From JAITWN01 sp034002745 (lineage in GTDB: Bacteria > Pseudomonadota > Gammaproteobacteria > SZUA-140), in the NCBI GenBank assembly GCA_034002745.1, contig JAVEZY010000002.1, forward strand, positions 82,044 to 146,043: 64,000 nt of DNA. Reading direction: 5' to 3'. Below the pieces are notes generated by a model. It worked only from the letters and a program-made list of their open reading frames with translations. It made no database searches and was not told the origin of the DNA. The number at the start of each line of letters is the position of its first letter. Positions within the stretch are counted from its first letter, which is position 1. Made by a program: the position numbers and the translations under genes. This document shows positions 53,788 through 62,691 of this stretch, piece after piece.

Positions 53788-54477
53788 TCAGCCGCATTTC
53801 GACTCGCCGCAGTTCAGGCAGGTCAGGCAGTTGTCCATGCGGATCATCGCCTTGGTCTGGCACTTGGTGCACAGCTGCGAGCCTTCCGGGAAGGTGTCGT
53901 CGCCGTTGTCGCCCTGTCGTGCCGCCGCGGCCTGCTCGAATTCACGCCGCTTGCCGTGGAGAAACGCCTGCTGATGTTCGTCGAGCTTGCTGTCCTTGAT
54001 CAGGCCGATGTAGCGCAGGTGATTCTCGATGACGTCGCCGATTTCCGCTACCAGAGAGGGCATGAACTTGCCGCCCTTCTTGAAGTAGCCGCCGCGCGGG
54101 TCGAACACCGAGTGCAGCTCCTCGACCAGGAAGGTCACGTCGCCACCCTTGCGGAACACCGCCGAAATGATGCGGGTCAGGGCCACGATCCACTGGAAAT
54201 GATCCATGTTCTTCGAGTTGATGAAGACCTCGAAGGGGCGCCGCAGCTCATGCTCGGTGCCGGCATTGAGCACGATGTCGTTGATGGTGACGTAGAGCGC
54301 GTGCTCGGTGAGCGGTGTCTTTACCTTGTAGGTCGACCCCAGCAGCATTTCGGGCCGCTCTACCTTCTCGTGCATGTGAATGATGTTGGAGGGCGCTTCC
54401 GCCGCGGGCTCGCGGGCGGCCGCGTCGTCCTTCACCACTTCGTAGCTGACTATCTTGTTGTCGATCTTGATGGTCAT
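53788..54477 (-). CDS. nrdJb: Small subunit/C-terminal part of a split class II ribonucleotide reductase (NrdJb)
   Basis: The 229-residue protein matches the C-terminal piece of split adenosylcobalamin-dependent reductases (Pseudomonas NrdJb). It has YKVKTPLTEHALYVTINDIVL, FEVFINSKNMDHFQWIVALT and FVEELHSVFDPRGGYFKKGGKF, and it ends in the Cys-rich CTKCQTKAMIRMDNCLTCL and CGESKCG, the redox-shuttle or zinc tail. It is needed with NrdJa for activity. It lies 40 bases downstream of nrdJa on the same strand. Confidence 0.92.
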   Translation of the reverse strand: MTIKIDNKIVSYEVVKDDAAAREPAAEAPSNIIHMHEKVERPEMLLGSTYKVKTPLTEHALYVTINDIVLNAGTEHELRRPFEVFINSKNMDHFQWIVALTRIISAVFRKGGDVTFLVEELHSVFDPRGGYFKKGGKFMPSLVAEIGDVIENHLRYIGLIKDSKLDEHQQAFLHGKRREFEQAAAARQGDNGDDTFPEGSQLCTKCQTKAMIRMDNCLTCLNCGESKCG

Positions 54478-54517
54478 CTTTCCGGTTCCTTGATTCCTGT
54501 CAGGGTATGCGCACGGC

Positions 54518-56671
54518 TCAGTACTTGCCGTAGTAGCCTTCCTTCAGCGCGTCATAGAGGTTGGCCGCAGTATGTGTCTCGCCGTCGTATTCCACTTCCT
54601 CGTTGCCCTTTACCTCGATCGTCGATCCGTCCTCGAGTTGGAAGCGATAGATCGTGTTCTCCAGGTCTGTCTCCTTCACCAGCACGCCCTGGAACGCTTC
54701 CGGATTGAAGCGGAAGGTGGTGCAGCCCTTCAGACCCTGTTCGTAGGCGTAGAGATAGATGTCCTTGAAGTCCTCGTAGGCATAATCGCCGGGAACGTTG
54801 GCCGTCTTCGAGATCGATGAATCGACCCACTTCTGCGCGGCGGCCTGAACGTCGACATGTTCCCGCGGCGTGATGTCGTCGGCGGACACGAAGTAGTCCG
54901 GCAGCGCCTCCTCCGCGCTCTCGGCGTCGGGAGCGGCTGCCGGATTGATCAGATGACGATAGGCGAGCAGTTCGAAGGACCACACATCGACCTTTTCCTT
55001 GGTCTTCCTGCCATCGCGGATCACGTTGCGGAAGTAGCGATGGGCAAAGCTCGGCTCGATGCCGTTGCTGGCGTTGTTGGCCAGCGACAGCGAGATCGTC
55101 CCGGTCGGCGCGATCGAAGTGTGATGGGTGAAGCGTGCGCCCACTTCGGCGAGGAGATCCACCAGCTCGGGAGCGGTTTCGGCGATGCGCTGCATGTAGC
55201 GGCTGTAGCGTGCATGCAGCACCTTGCCCTTGACCTTGTCCCCGATCTGATAGCCATCCTTCGCCATCTCGGGACGCTTGCGCAGCATCTCCGCGGTGAC
55301 GGTGAATTCCTCTTCCATGATCGGCGCCGGACCCTTTTCCTGCGCCAGATCGAGCGCCGTTTCCCAGCCGGTGAGCGCCATCTCCCGGGTCACGCGTTCG
55401 GTGAATTCGAGCGACTCCGCGCTCCCGTACTTCATGCGCAGCATCGCCAGCGTCGAGCCGAGCCCGAGATAGCCCATGCCGTGGCGGCGCTTGCGCAGGA
55501 TCTCGTCGCGCTGCTCGGGCAACGGCAGGCCGTTGATTTCGACCACGTTGTCCAGCATGCGGGTGAAGGTGGACACCACGCGGCGGAAAGCGGTCCAGTC
55601 GAAGGAGACACGCTCGGTGAACGGATGCCGCACGAACATGCACAGATTCACCGATCCGAGCAGGCAGGAGCCGTACGGCGGCAGGGGCTGCTCGCCGCAG
55701 GGATTGGTGGCGCGGATGTTCTCGCAGAACCAGTTGTTGTTCATCTCGTTGACCTTGTCGATCAGGATGAACCCGGGTTCGGCATAGTCGTAGGTCGAGC
55801 TCATGATCAGGTCCCACAGGCGGCGCGCCCTGATCGTGCGCTCCACCTTGCAGGCCACCAGGCCTTCCTCGTTGCACGCATATCCGTCCCGGGTCGGCCA
55901 CTCGCGCCAGACCACGGTCTCGGGGTCGTCCAGATCGATGCTGCCGCTCTCCAGCATGCCGTTGGTGATCGGGAAGGCGAGGCGCCACTGGCGATCGTTC
56001 TTGACCGCATCCATGAACTCCTGCGTGATGAGCAGCGATAGATTGAACTGGCGCAGCCTGCCGTCCTCGCGCTTGGCGCGAATGAAATCGATCACATCCG
56101 GGTGGCCGACGTCGAAGGTGCCCATCTGCGCGCCGCGCCGGCCGCCCGCCGACGATACGGTGAAACACATGCGGTCATAGATATCCATGAAGGACAGCGG
56201 CCCGGAGGTGTAGGCGCCGGCGCCGGTGACGTAGCCGCCGCGCGGCCGCAGGGTGGAGAACTCGTAGCCGATGCCGCAGCCCGCCTTCAGGGTCAGGCCG
56301 GCCTCATGGACGCGCTCCAGGATGCCGTCCATCGAGTCCTCGATGGTGCCGGAAACCGTGCAATTGATGGTCGAGGTGGCCGGCTTGTGGTCCAGCGCGC
56401 CGGCATTGGAGACGATGCGGCCGGCCGGAATGGCGCCGTGGCGCAGGGCCCACAGAAACTCTTCGTACCAGCGCTCGCGGTTCTCCGGGCTCTCCTCCAC
56501 GTCGGCGAGGGCGCGGGCGATGCGCTTGTAGGTATCGTCGATGCTCTGGTCGAGGATATGGCTGTCCTTCGTCTTGAGGCGGTATTTCTTGTCCCAGATG
56601 TCCATGGAGGCCGCCTGCATCGGAATCGCGGGCTGATCGACGGAAACGACTCGCAGGTGTGCATGATCCAT
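54518..56671 (-). CDS. nrdJa: Adenosylcobalamin-dependent ribonucleotide reductase, large part (NrdJa)
   Basis: The 717-residue protein has the class II catalytic barrel: TSTINCTVSGTIEDSMDGIL, the AdoCbl and radical region, NPCGEQPLPPYGSCLLGSVNL with the radical Cys, and the substrate site ASNGIEPSFAHRYFRN. It converts ribonucleotides to deoxyribonucleotides with cobalamin in or without oxygen. The C-terminal thiol part is on nrdJb, as in Pseudomonas. Two NrdR-like boxes lie upstream. Confidence 0.95.
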   Translation of the reverse strand: MDHAHLRVVSVDQPAIPMQAASMDIWDKKYRLKTKDSHILDQSIDDTYKRIARALADVEESPENRERWYEEFLWALRHGAIPAGRIVSNAGALDHKPATSTINCTVSGTIEDSMDGILERVHEAGLTLKAGCGIGYEFSTLRPRGGYVTGAGAYTSGPLSFMDIYDRMCFTVSSAGGRRGAQMGTFDVGHPDVIDFIRAKREDGRLRQFNLSLLITQEFMDAVKNDRQWRLAFPITNGMLESGSIDLDDPETVVWREWPTRDGYACNEEGLVACKVERTIRARRLWDLIMSSTYDYAEPGFILIDKVNEMNNNWFCENIRATNPCGEQPLPPYGSCLLGSVNLCMFVRHPFTERVSFDWTAFRRVVSTFTRMLDNVVEINGLPLPEQRDEILRKRRHGMGYLGLGSTLAMLRMKYGSAESLEFTERVTREMALTGWETALDLAQEKGPAPIMEEEFTVTAEMLRKRPEMAKDGYQIGDKVKGKVLHARYSRYMQRIAETAPELVDLLAEVGARFTHHTSIAPTGTISLSLANNASNGIEPSFAHRYFRNVIRDGRKTKEKVDVWSFELLAYRHLINPAAAPDAESAEEALPDYFVSADDITPREHVDVQAAAQKWVDSSISKTANVPGDYAYEDFKDIYLYAYEQGLKGCTTFRFNPEAFQGVLVKETDLENTIYRFQLEDGSTIEVKGNEEVEYDGETHTAANLYDALKEGYYGKY

Positions 56672-56726
56672 GGTGTTGTACTCTCCGTTTTATTCTGGTT
56701 ATGCGCATCCCGGAACGCGGTCCAGG

Positions 56727-56742
56727 ACACAAGATGTTGTGT
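56727..56742. promoter_or_regulatory. NrdR-like box proximal to nrdJa
   Basis: ACACAAGATGTTGTGT matches the NrdR operator pattern ACACwAyATaTTGTGT at most positions and is nearly palindromic. It lies about 55 bases upstream of the nrdJa start on the minus strand, a normal place for an NrdR repressor site. Confidence 0.65.
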
Positions 56743-56892
56743 GGGAGAAAACAGGTTAGGGATATTTCAGGAGATCGTCAACAAGCGAAATCAAAGCCGT
56801 GACGATTGCTTAACTGGTTGATATTCTAAGTAATGTGATGCGATCGAATCCGGTTTCCGGCTTTTCCGGAAAATTTTTCAAAGAATTCCGAA

Positions 56893-56908
56893 ACACTATA
56901 TGTTGTGT
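56893..56908. promoter_or_regulatory. Second NrdR-like box
   Basis: ACACTATATGTTGTGT is another NrdR-type site, 166 bases from the first. Paired NrdR boxes are usually about 30 bases apart, so the wide spacing suggests a second promoter or looping. No gene starts immediately to the right. Confidence 0.6.
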
Positions 56909-57028
56909 TCTTCGGTGCGATTCCTGTGGGCAGGTCTCGGCAAGGCTTGTGGGCTTGGTCTGGAAAACCTGTGGATAAGTTTTGCCCTTGTCCCGCACCA
57001 GCTTGAAATTCGCCGGCCCGACATGCAC

Positions 57029-57262
57029 ATACGAAGAGAAAAAAGAAGGAAAGATGAAAGTGCAGGATTCAACGTGCCCGTCGGCGACGCGCTCACGGCT
57101 GCGCCCTTGCTTTCATCTCGCTTTTTGTCAGAGCTGAAGAAGAAGGATCCAAGATGAAAGAACGGGATTCCACGGTCCGGATGGACCACATGCCGACGGA
57201 TGCATGTTCGCTTCCGTTTCTTGTCTTTTCTCTTTTCCCATTTTTCCTCGTGCTTTTCTCGG
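57029..57262. repeat. Dispersed purine/pyrimidine palindromic element, double copy D
   Basis: Two units lie in tandem. D1 has AGATGAAAG at 57052-57060 and the inverse CTTTCATCT at 57110-57118. D2 starts again with AGATGAAAG at 57152-57160 and ends in a long pyrimidine-rich arm (about 57210-57262). The degQ start codon is the ATG within D2's AGATGAAAG, and the pyrimidine arm encodes FLVFSLFPFFLVLF, the hydrophobic core of its signal peptide. Confidence 0.55.
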
Positions 57263-58596
57263 CCAGCCTGTCGGGAAGCGCGCTCGCGTCCGCTCTGCCC
57301 CCCGTCGATTCCCAGGGCGCGGCCCTGCCCACGCTGGCTCCGATGGTCGATCGGGTGAGCCCGGCGGTAGTGAACATTTCGACCACCAGCCGGCTGCCCG
57401 CGCAGCAGAGTCCCCTGTACCGCGATCCCTTCTTCCGCTTCTTTTTCGATCTGCCTGACCGGCCGCGGCAGCGCCAGACCCAGAGTCTCGGCTCTGGCGT
57501 GATCGTCGATGCCGAACGCGGCTATGTGCTCACCAATAATCATGTCATTGATCGGGCGGCGGAAATCTCGGTGACTCTGGAGGATGGGCGGCAGCTGACC
57601 GCCACCGTCGTGGGCGCGGATCCGGAGGTCGATATCGCTGTGATCAAAATTCCCGCCGAGGACCTCACCGCCATTCCCTTCGCCGATTCCAGCGTTCTGC
57701 GCGCGGGTGACTTCGTGCTGGCGGTAGGCAATCCCTTTGGCCTGCGCCACACCGTGACCTCCGGTATCGTCAGCGCGATCGGCCGCAGCGGGCTTGGTAT
57801 CGAGGGGTTCGAAGATTTCATCCAGACCGATGCCTCGATCAATCCGGGCAACTCGGGTGGCCCGCTGGTCAATCTGCGCGGCGAACTGGTCGGTATCAAT
57901 ACCGCCATCATCGGTCCAGCGGGCGGCAACGTCGGCATCGGCTTCGCCATTCCCAGCAACATGGCATCGCTGGTGATGGCGCAATTGATCGAGCATGGAG
58001 AGGTTCGCCGCGGCCAGCTCGGCATCGCGGTCCAGGATCTGACGAGGGAGCTGGCGCAGGCATTCGGCATGGAGCAGTTCCGCCCGGGTGTGGTGGTGAC
58101 ACAGGTCGGCGAGAATACGCCGGCCGCCGCGGCCGGTCTCCGGAGTGGCGACATCGTGCTGGCGATCAACGAGCGCGAGATCCGCAATTCGACCGAACTG
58201 CGCACGGCGGTCGGCCTGCTGCGCGTGGGTGATGAAGTCCGCATCCGCTTCCGCCGCGACGGCGCCGAGCGGACCGTGACTGCGCGCATCGCCGAAGCGC
58301 CGCAGGAAAGGCTGGGTGGAGACCGGGTGCATCCACGGCTCGCCGGTGCCGTGTTCGGTCGCATCGACGAAAGCTCGCCTCTTTACGGGCGGCTCGAAGG
58401 CGTGATGGTGCTGGATCTGGAGCAGGGAAGCTTGGCGCAGCTCGGCGGCCTGCGTCCCGGCGACGTCATCGTCTCGGTCAACCGCATGCCGGTAAGCTCA
58501 GTGGACGAAATGGCGAAAGCAGCCCGCGCCGGCGGGAACCGTCTGCTGCTGAACGTGCGCCGCGGCGAGGCGGCGCTGTTCATTCTGCTGCAGTGA
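57154..58596 (+). CDS. degQ: Periplasmic serine protease of the DegQ/DegP (HtrA) family
   Basis: The 480-residue protein has an N-terminal signal peptide (FLVFSLFPFFLVLFSASLSGSALA) and the HtrA catalytic domain with His in VLTNNHVIDRA, Asp in DPEVDIAVIKI and the nucleophile Ser in NPGNSGGPLVNLRGE. Two PDZ domains follow (GQLGIAVQDLTRELAQAFG and VMVLDLEQGSLAQLGGL). It degrades or refolds damaged envelope proteins. Residues 1-15 (MKERDSTVRMDHMPT) and the signal core are encoded by repeat copy D, so the true start may be later; no clear ribosome site precedes 57154. Confidence 0.93.
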   Translation: MKERDSTVRMDHMPTDACSLPFLVFSLFPFFLVLFSASLSGSALASALPPVDSQGAALPTLAPMVDRVSPAVVNISTTSRLPAQQSPLYRDPFFRFFFDLPDRPRQRQTQSLGSGVIVDAERGYVLTNNHVIDRAAEISVTLEDGRQLTATVVGADPEVDIAVIKIPAEDLTAIPFADSSVLRAGDFVLAVGNPFGLRHTVTSGIVSAIGRSGLGIEGFEDFIQTDASINPGNSGGPLVNLRGELVGINTAIIGPAGGNVGIGFAIPSNMASLVMAQLIEHGEVRRGQLGIAVQDLTRELAQAFGMEQFRPGVVVTQVGENTPAAAAGLRSGDIVLAINEREIRNSTELRTAVGLLRVGDEVRIRFRRDGAERTVTARIAEAPQERLGGDRVHPRLAGAVFGRIDESSPLYGRLEGVMVLDLEQGSLAQLGGLRPGDVIVSVNRMPVSSVDEMAKAARAGGNRLLLNVRRGEAALFILLQ

Positions 58597-58607
58597 TTCG
58601 GGAGGAT

Positions 58608-58661
58608 GGGGGGACGCTAGGGACGATAGGGGGCGCTTCCCTTTTAGGGGAGCGTCCCCCC
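58608..58661. terminator. Long stem-loop between convergent degQ and sat
   Basis: ggggggacgct (58608-58618) pairs perfectly with agcgtcccccc (58651-58661), with a smaller inner hairpin between them. It sits between convergent genes and is probably a bidirectional terminator. Its right arm shares 15 bases with the hairpin at 43438. Confidence 0.65.
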
Positions 58662-58667
58662 TGTCTT

Positions 58668-59885
58668 CTACTTCGCCGAATGCCCGCTGAGCTTCACCTC
58701 GACCCGGTCTTCTTCCTTGATGGTGGCGTAATAGCGGCGCAGCACCTCCAGGACCTCGGGGCGGCTGAATTCCGCCGGGACTTCGCCGTTTTCCGATAGC
58801 GCCTTGCGCAGCTTGGTGCCGGACAGCAGCAGGCGATCGTTGCCGCCCGCGTGCGGGCAGGTGCGCATCGAGGCCATGCCGTTGCAGCGGTAGCACCAGA
58901 ACGTCCAGTCGATCTTGAGCGGCTTGGTTTCCAGCGCGCCTGCGGGAATCTCGTCGAAGATGTGCTGGGCATCGAACGGACCGTAGTACTCGCCTACGCC
59001 GGCATGGTCGCGGCCGACGATGAGGTGGGAGCAACCGTAGTTCTGCCGGAAGAGCGCGTGCAGCAGGGCTTCGCGCGGACCCGCGTAGCGCATGTCGAGC
59101 GGATAGCCGGCTTGCACCACGGTATTGTCGACGAAGTAGTTCTTCACCAGGACGTCGATCGCCTCGGCGCGCACTTCGGCCGGAATGTCACCCGGCTTGA
59201 GGTTGCCGAGCAGGGAGTGGACCAGCACGCCATCGCAGATCTCGATGGCGATCTTGACCAGATACTCGTGCGAGCGGTGCATCGGGTTCCGGGTCTGGAA
59301 GGCGGCGATGGTGCTCCAGCCCTTTTCTTCGAACAGCGCGCGCGTCTGTGCCGGGGTCATGTAGACGCCGGGGAAGCGCTCGGCAAAGTCGCCTTCGGAG
59401 AGCACGCGCACCGGGCCGGCCAGATTGACGTCGCCCTGCTCCATCACCATCTTCACGCCCGGATGCGCCGGGTCGTCGGTGCGGAAGATCGCCCGGCATT
59501 CCTCGGCCTTGTCGATGCGGTATTTCTCGCGCACCGTCATCGTCGCCATGATGTCTCCGTCCGGACCGACCAGCGCGATGTCGCTGCCGATGCCGATACC
59601 GTCGGCCAGGTGCTCATCCGTCGACAGGGTGATGGGGATCGGCCAGAACACACCGCTCTCCAGCATGTAGTCACTGCACACGCCTTTCCAGTCCGCATGC
59701 CCCATGAAGCCGTCGAGCGGCGTGAAGCCGCCGATGCCGAGCATCACCAGGTCGCCCGCTTCGCGCGAGCTGATCTGGACGCGGGGCAGGCTCTTGGCGC
59801 GCTCGCGCTCCGCCGTCAGCGCGGCGCCTTCCAGCAGCAGCGGCTTGAGTACGGGACTACCGTGCGGATTGACGAGCTTGGACAT
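58668..59885 (-). CDS. sat: Sulfate adenylyltransferase (ATP sulfurylase), single-subunit Sat type
   Basis: The 405-residue enzyme is the homo-oligomeric type, not CysDN. It has KSLPRVQISSREAGDLVMLGIG, the ATP/sulfate motif AAFQTRNPMHRSHEYLV, the loop VGRDHAGVGEYYGPFDAQ and a C-terminal zinc-like Cys group (WCYRCNGMASMRTCPHAGG). In sulfur oxidisers Sat runs in reverse, making ATP from APS and pyrophosphate after AprAB; in reducers it activates sulfate. The direction is inferred from context. No apr or dsr genes are in the window. Confidence 0.94.
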   Translation of the reverse strand: MSKLVNPHGSPVLKPLLLEGAALTAERERAKSLPRVQISSREAGDLVMLGIGGFTPLDGFMGHADWKGVCSDYMLESGVFWPIPITLSTDEHLADGIGIGSDIALVGPDGDIMATMTVREKYRIDKAEECRAIFRTDDPAHPGVKMVMEQGDVNLAGPVRVLSEGDFAERFPGVYMTPAQTRALFEEKGWSTIAAFQTRNPMHRSHEYLVKIAIEICDGVLVHSLLGNLKPGDIPAEVRAEAIDVLVKNYFVDNTVVQAGYPLDMRYAGPREALLHALFRQNYGCSHLIVGRDHAGVGEYYGPFDAQHIFDEIPAGALETKPLKIDWTFWCYRCNGMASMRTCPHAGGNDRLLLSGTKLRKALSENGEVPAEFSRPEVLEVLRRYYATIKEEDRVEVKLSGHSAK

Positions 59886-59990
59886 CGGGATCCTCCTGAA
59901 AGCAGGTTGGAAAACGGGTCGAGGTAACGGGTCCGTGCGTGCGCAGCGGGAAGATTCGCGATTTTACCAGATTCGGCCGGCGTCGCGCGG

Positions 59991-60902
59991 TCACATCGGA
60001 TGAATCCGGTTCGCCCGCACGGCCGGCTCGGGTTGCAGCGTGACATGCTCCAGTCCGAAGCGATCGTGCAGCAGGCGTCGCATCGCCTCCAGAATCGTCT
60101 CCCAGTGGCGCATATCCTCGATCACCACATGGGCGGACAGGACATTCCGTCCGCTCGACAGGGTCCAGATGTGCAGATCGTGGACTTCCCGCACCCCTGG
60201 CACGCCGGCCATCGCCTTGCCGACCGTGGGCAGTTCCAGGTGCGCCGGCACGCCTTCCATGATCACATGCACCACGTCGCGCAGCAGGCGCAGGCAGGAG
60301 AACAGGATCAGCGCACAGATAAGAAAGGAGAGCAGAGGATCGATCGGCATCCAGCCGGTGAAGTGGATGACCAGTCCGGCGATCAGGGCAGCGACCGAGC
60401 CCAGCAGGTCGCCGATGACATGGATCATCGCGCCGCGCACGTTCAGGTTCTGCTCGCCCCGGTGCAGGACCCAGATGATGAGCACGTTGACCAGCATGCC
60501 TGCGGCGGCGATCGCTATCACCAGTCCGCCGTCCACGGGCGTCGGATCGCGCAGGCGTGCCACCGCGTGCCAGACGATGCCGGCGATCACCAGCAGCATG
60601 AAAACGCCGTTGAACAGCGCGGACAGGACTTCGGCGCGGACGAGTCCATAGGAATGTCGCGGCGACGGCGGCAGGCGCGCGAATCTCGCCGCGAGCGCGG
60701 CCAGGCCGAGCGCGGTTGCATCCGAAAGCATATGCGCGGCATCGCTGAGCAGCGCGAGCGAACCGGAGATCCAGCCTCCGGTCGCCTCCACGGCGGCGAA
60801 GCCGAGCGTGAGGATCAGCCCCCACAGCAGAGCGTGTTCGCTGGCGTGGCTGACATGGTCATGCCCGTGCTCGTGATGGTGGTGATGTTCGTGTCCGTTC
60901 AT
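59991..60902 (-). CDS. Cation diffusion facilitator (CDF) metal transporter
   Basis: The 303-residue protein begins with a His-rich stretch (residues 3-20), typical of zinc/cobalt/cadmium exporters of the ZitB/CzcD type. It has six membrane segments with the metal-binding motifs LLSDAAHMLSDATALG in helix 2 and MIHVIGDLLGSVAALIAG in helix 5, and a cytoplasmic domain with VHDLHIWTLSSGRNVLSAHVV. It exports divalent metal in exchange for protons. The exact metal is not determined. Confidence 0.92.
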   Translation of the reverse strand: MNGHEHHHHHEHGHDHVSHASEHALLWGLILTLGFAAVEATGGWISGSLALLSDAAHMLSDATALGLAALAARFARLPPSPRHSYGLVRAEVLSALFNGVFMLLVIAGIVWHAVARLRDPTPVDGGLVIAIAAAGMLVNVLIIWVLHRGEQNLNVRGAMIHVIGDLLGSVAALIAGLVIHFTGWMPIDPLLSFLICALILFSCLRLLRDVVHVIMEGVPAHLELPTVGKAMAGVPGVREVHDLHIWTLSSGRNVLSAHVVIEDMRHWETILEAMRRLLHDRFGLEHVTLQPEPAVRANRIHPM

Positions 60903-61198
60903 CGAGTCCGCCGCGAAGCCTCCCGCTGATCGCGGGGGCAGAAAACCGGTTCCAGATTCATTTTGCGCTCATGGCGTTATCGTTCGAGCGCTCCAATATA
61001 ACGCAGGCCGGAGCAGCGGGCCCCCGGAGAAAAGCGGTCCGGCACCTCCCTCGGGAGCGCGATTTCACGATCGGCGCCGGGGATGGCGGAATCGATGGGC
61101 GGCGTGCGGGCGATCGCTCGGAGCACCGAGGCAATCAGGTGCTCCCTGCCGGCATCATTCGCGGCGTGGACGAGCGGCGCGCGCGTATTCCTCTGGAT
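60903..61198. other. Intergenic region with no gene recognised
   Basis: The region between the CDF transporter start and the PPi-PFK stop has ordinary base composition. I see no conserved protein, tRNA or clear hairpin in it. A promoter for the CDF gene probably lies near 60950-61020. Confidence 0.4.
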
Positions 61199-62467
61199 TC
61201 AGATCTCGAAGCTCGTCCCGAGCCTCTTCGGCACGGCCACGTTCTTCAGCTGCACGTAGCGCGGCAGACCGTTGCGATAGGGCGGGTAGTCCTCGCCACG
61301 GATCAGCGGCTCCAGGTATTCGCGGCACCTGGCGGTGATGCCGAGGCCGTCGCGGCTGATGAAATTGCGCGGCATCTTCTTTTCGACGTTGGCGACCTTG
61401 TCCAGCGGCGCGATGCTGATCTTCCACCGATAGGGGCGGGATGAGCGGCGCTCTATCGCGGGCATCACCGCGTTATGGCCGCCCAGCGCCAGGCGCAGCG
61501 CTTCCCGCCCGACGGCGTAGGCCTGTTCCACATCGGTCTTCGAAGCGATATGGCGCGCCGCGCGCTGCAGGTAGTCCGCTACCGCCCAGTGGTGCTTCAT
61601 GTCGAGCTCTTCGCGGATCATTCCCGCGATCACCGGCGCCACCCCGCCGAGCTGCGCATGGCCAAACGCATCGCGCACACCCTGATCGGAAAGAAAGCGT
61701 CCCTCCGGCGTGCGCACGCCCTCGGAAACCACGACCGTACAGTAGCCGTGCTTTTCGACCAGGCCGGATACGCGCCGCAGAAAGCTCGCCCGGTCGAAGG
61801 GGATCTCCGGAAAGAGAATCGCGATCGGGATCTCCATATCGTCATCGGAGGCCAGTCCGCCGGCGGCGGCGATCCAGCCGGCATGCCGCCCCATCACTTC
61901 CAGGACGAACACTCTGGTGGAGGTCTTGGCCATGGATGCGACGTCCATGCTCGCTTCGCGGGTGGAGATGGCGATGTACTTGGCAACCGAGCCGAAGCCG
62001 GGACAGTTGTCGGTGATGGGCAGGTCGTTGTCGATCGTCTTGGGAATGTGGATGGCCTGTATCGGATATCCCAGGGTTTCGGCGAGCTGGGATATCTTCA
62101 GACAGGTGTCCGCCGAATCGCCACCGCCGTTATAGAAAAAATAGCCGATGTCGTGCGCCTGGAACACCTCGATCAGTCGCTCGTACTCGCGGCGGTTCTG
62201 GTCGATGTCCTTGAGCTTGTAGCGGCAGGACCCGAATGCCCCGGCGGGGGTATGGCGCAGGGCAGCGATTGCGCTGGCGGAATCCCTGCCGGTATCGATC
62301 AGGTCCTCGGTGAGCGCTCCGATGATGCCGTTCCTTCCGGCGTACACCTTGCCAATGCGGTCGCGATTCTCGCGTGCCGCCTCGATCAGGCCGCAGGCGC
62401 TGGCGTTGATGACCGCAGTGACACCTCCCGACTGGGCATAGAAGGCGTTGCGCTTCTTCCGGTTCAT
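61199..62467 (-). CDS. pfp: Pyrophosphate-dependent 6-phosphofructokinase
   Basis: The 422-residue phosphofructokinase has the active-site loop YNGGGDSADTCLKI (Asp117) and HIPKTIDNDLPITDN (Lys143). The Asp in GG(G/D)DS and the Lys in PKTIDND mark the pyrophosphate-dependent group, since ATP enzymes have Gly at both places. Other motifs are EVMGRHAGWIAAAGG and VVVSEGVRTPEGRF. The reversible enzyme lets glycolysis, and in autotrophs sugar-bisphosphate phosphatase-like steps, run with PPi. It is divergent from adk, as in methanotrophs and many sulfur oxidisers. Confidence 0.92.
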   Translation of the reverse strand: MNRKKRNAFYAQSGGVTAVINASACGLIEAARENRDRIGKVYAGRNGIIGALTEDLIDTGRDSASAIAALRHTPAGAFGSCRYKLKDIDQNRREYERLIEVFQAHDIGYFFYNGGGDSADTCLKISQLAETLGYPIQAIHIPKTIDNDLPITDNCPGFGSVAKYIAISTREASMDVASMAKTSTRVFVLEVMGRHAGWIAAAGGLASDDDMEIPIAILFPEIPFDRASFLRRVSGLVEKHGYCTVVVSEGVRTPEGRFLSDQGVRDAFGHAQLGGVAPVIAGMIREELDMKHHWAVADYLQRAARHIASKTDVEQAYAVGREALRLALGGHNAVMPAIERRSSRPYRWKISIAPLDKVANVEKKMPRNFISRDGLGITARCREYLEPLIRGEDYPPYRNGLPRYVQLKNVAVPKRLGTSFEI

Positions 62468-62534
62468 GCTCGTCCTCCACTAAGGCGGAAACGATAAGCC
62501 GATGCGCGACATCGCTTTTCCTCTCGGCGTAGCC

Positions 62535-62562
62535 CTTTGCACGGATGCGAAAAATCTGTATA
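62535..62562 (+). promoter_or_regulatory. Sigma70-like promoter of adk
   Basis: TTGCAC (62535-62540) and TATAAG (62557-62562) are separated by 16 bases in the divergent region between the PPi-PFK gene and adk. They are AT-richer than their surroundings. The leader to the adk ATG would be about 120 bases. Confidence 0.5.
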
Positions 62563-62691
62563 AGCATACAACATCGGGAATTTTCCTTCGCAGCGCGTGC
62601 GAGCGGTATCCGGCGCACTTGGGCGACGGAAGGCAACGTGTTGAAAAACAGCGGCTTGTGACAAGAATAACCAGACGATGGAGCAAAAGCC

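Noticed and set aside
56672..56890. Cobalamin riboswitch upstream of the class II RNR genes
   Set aside because: No B12-box-like sequence was recognised; the NrdR-type palindromes explain the conserved-looking motifs.
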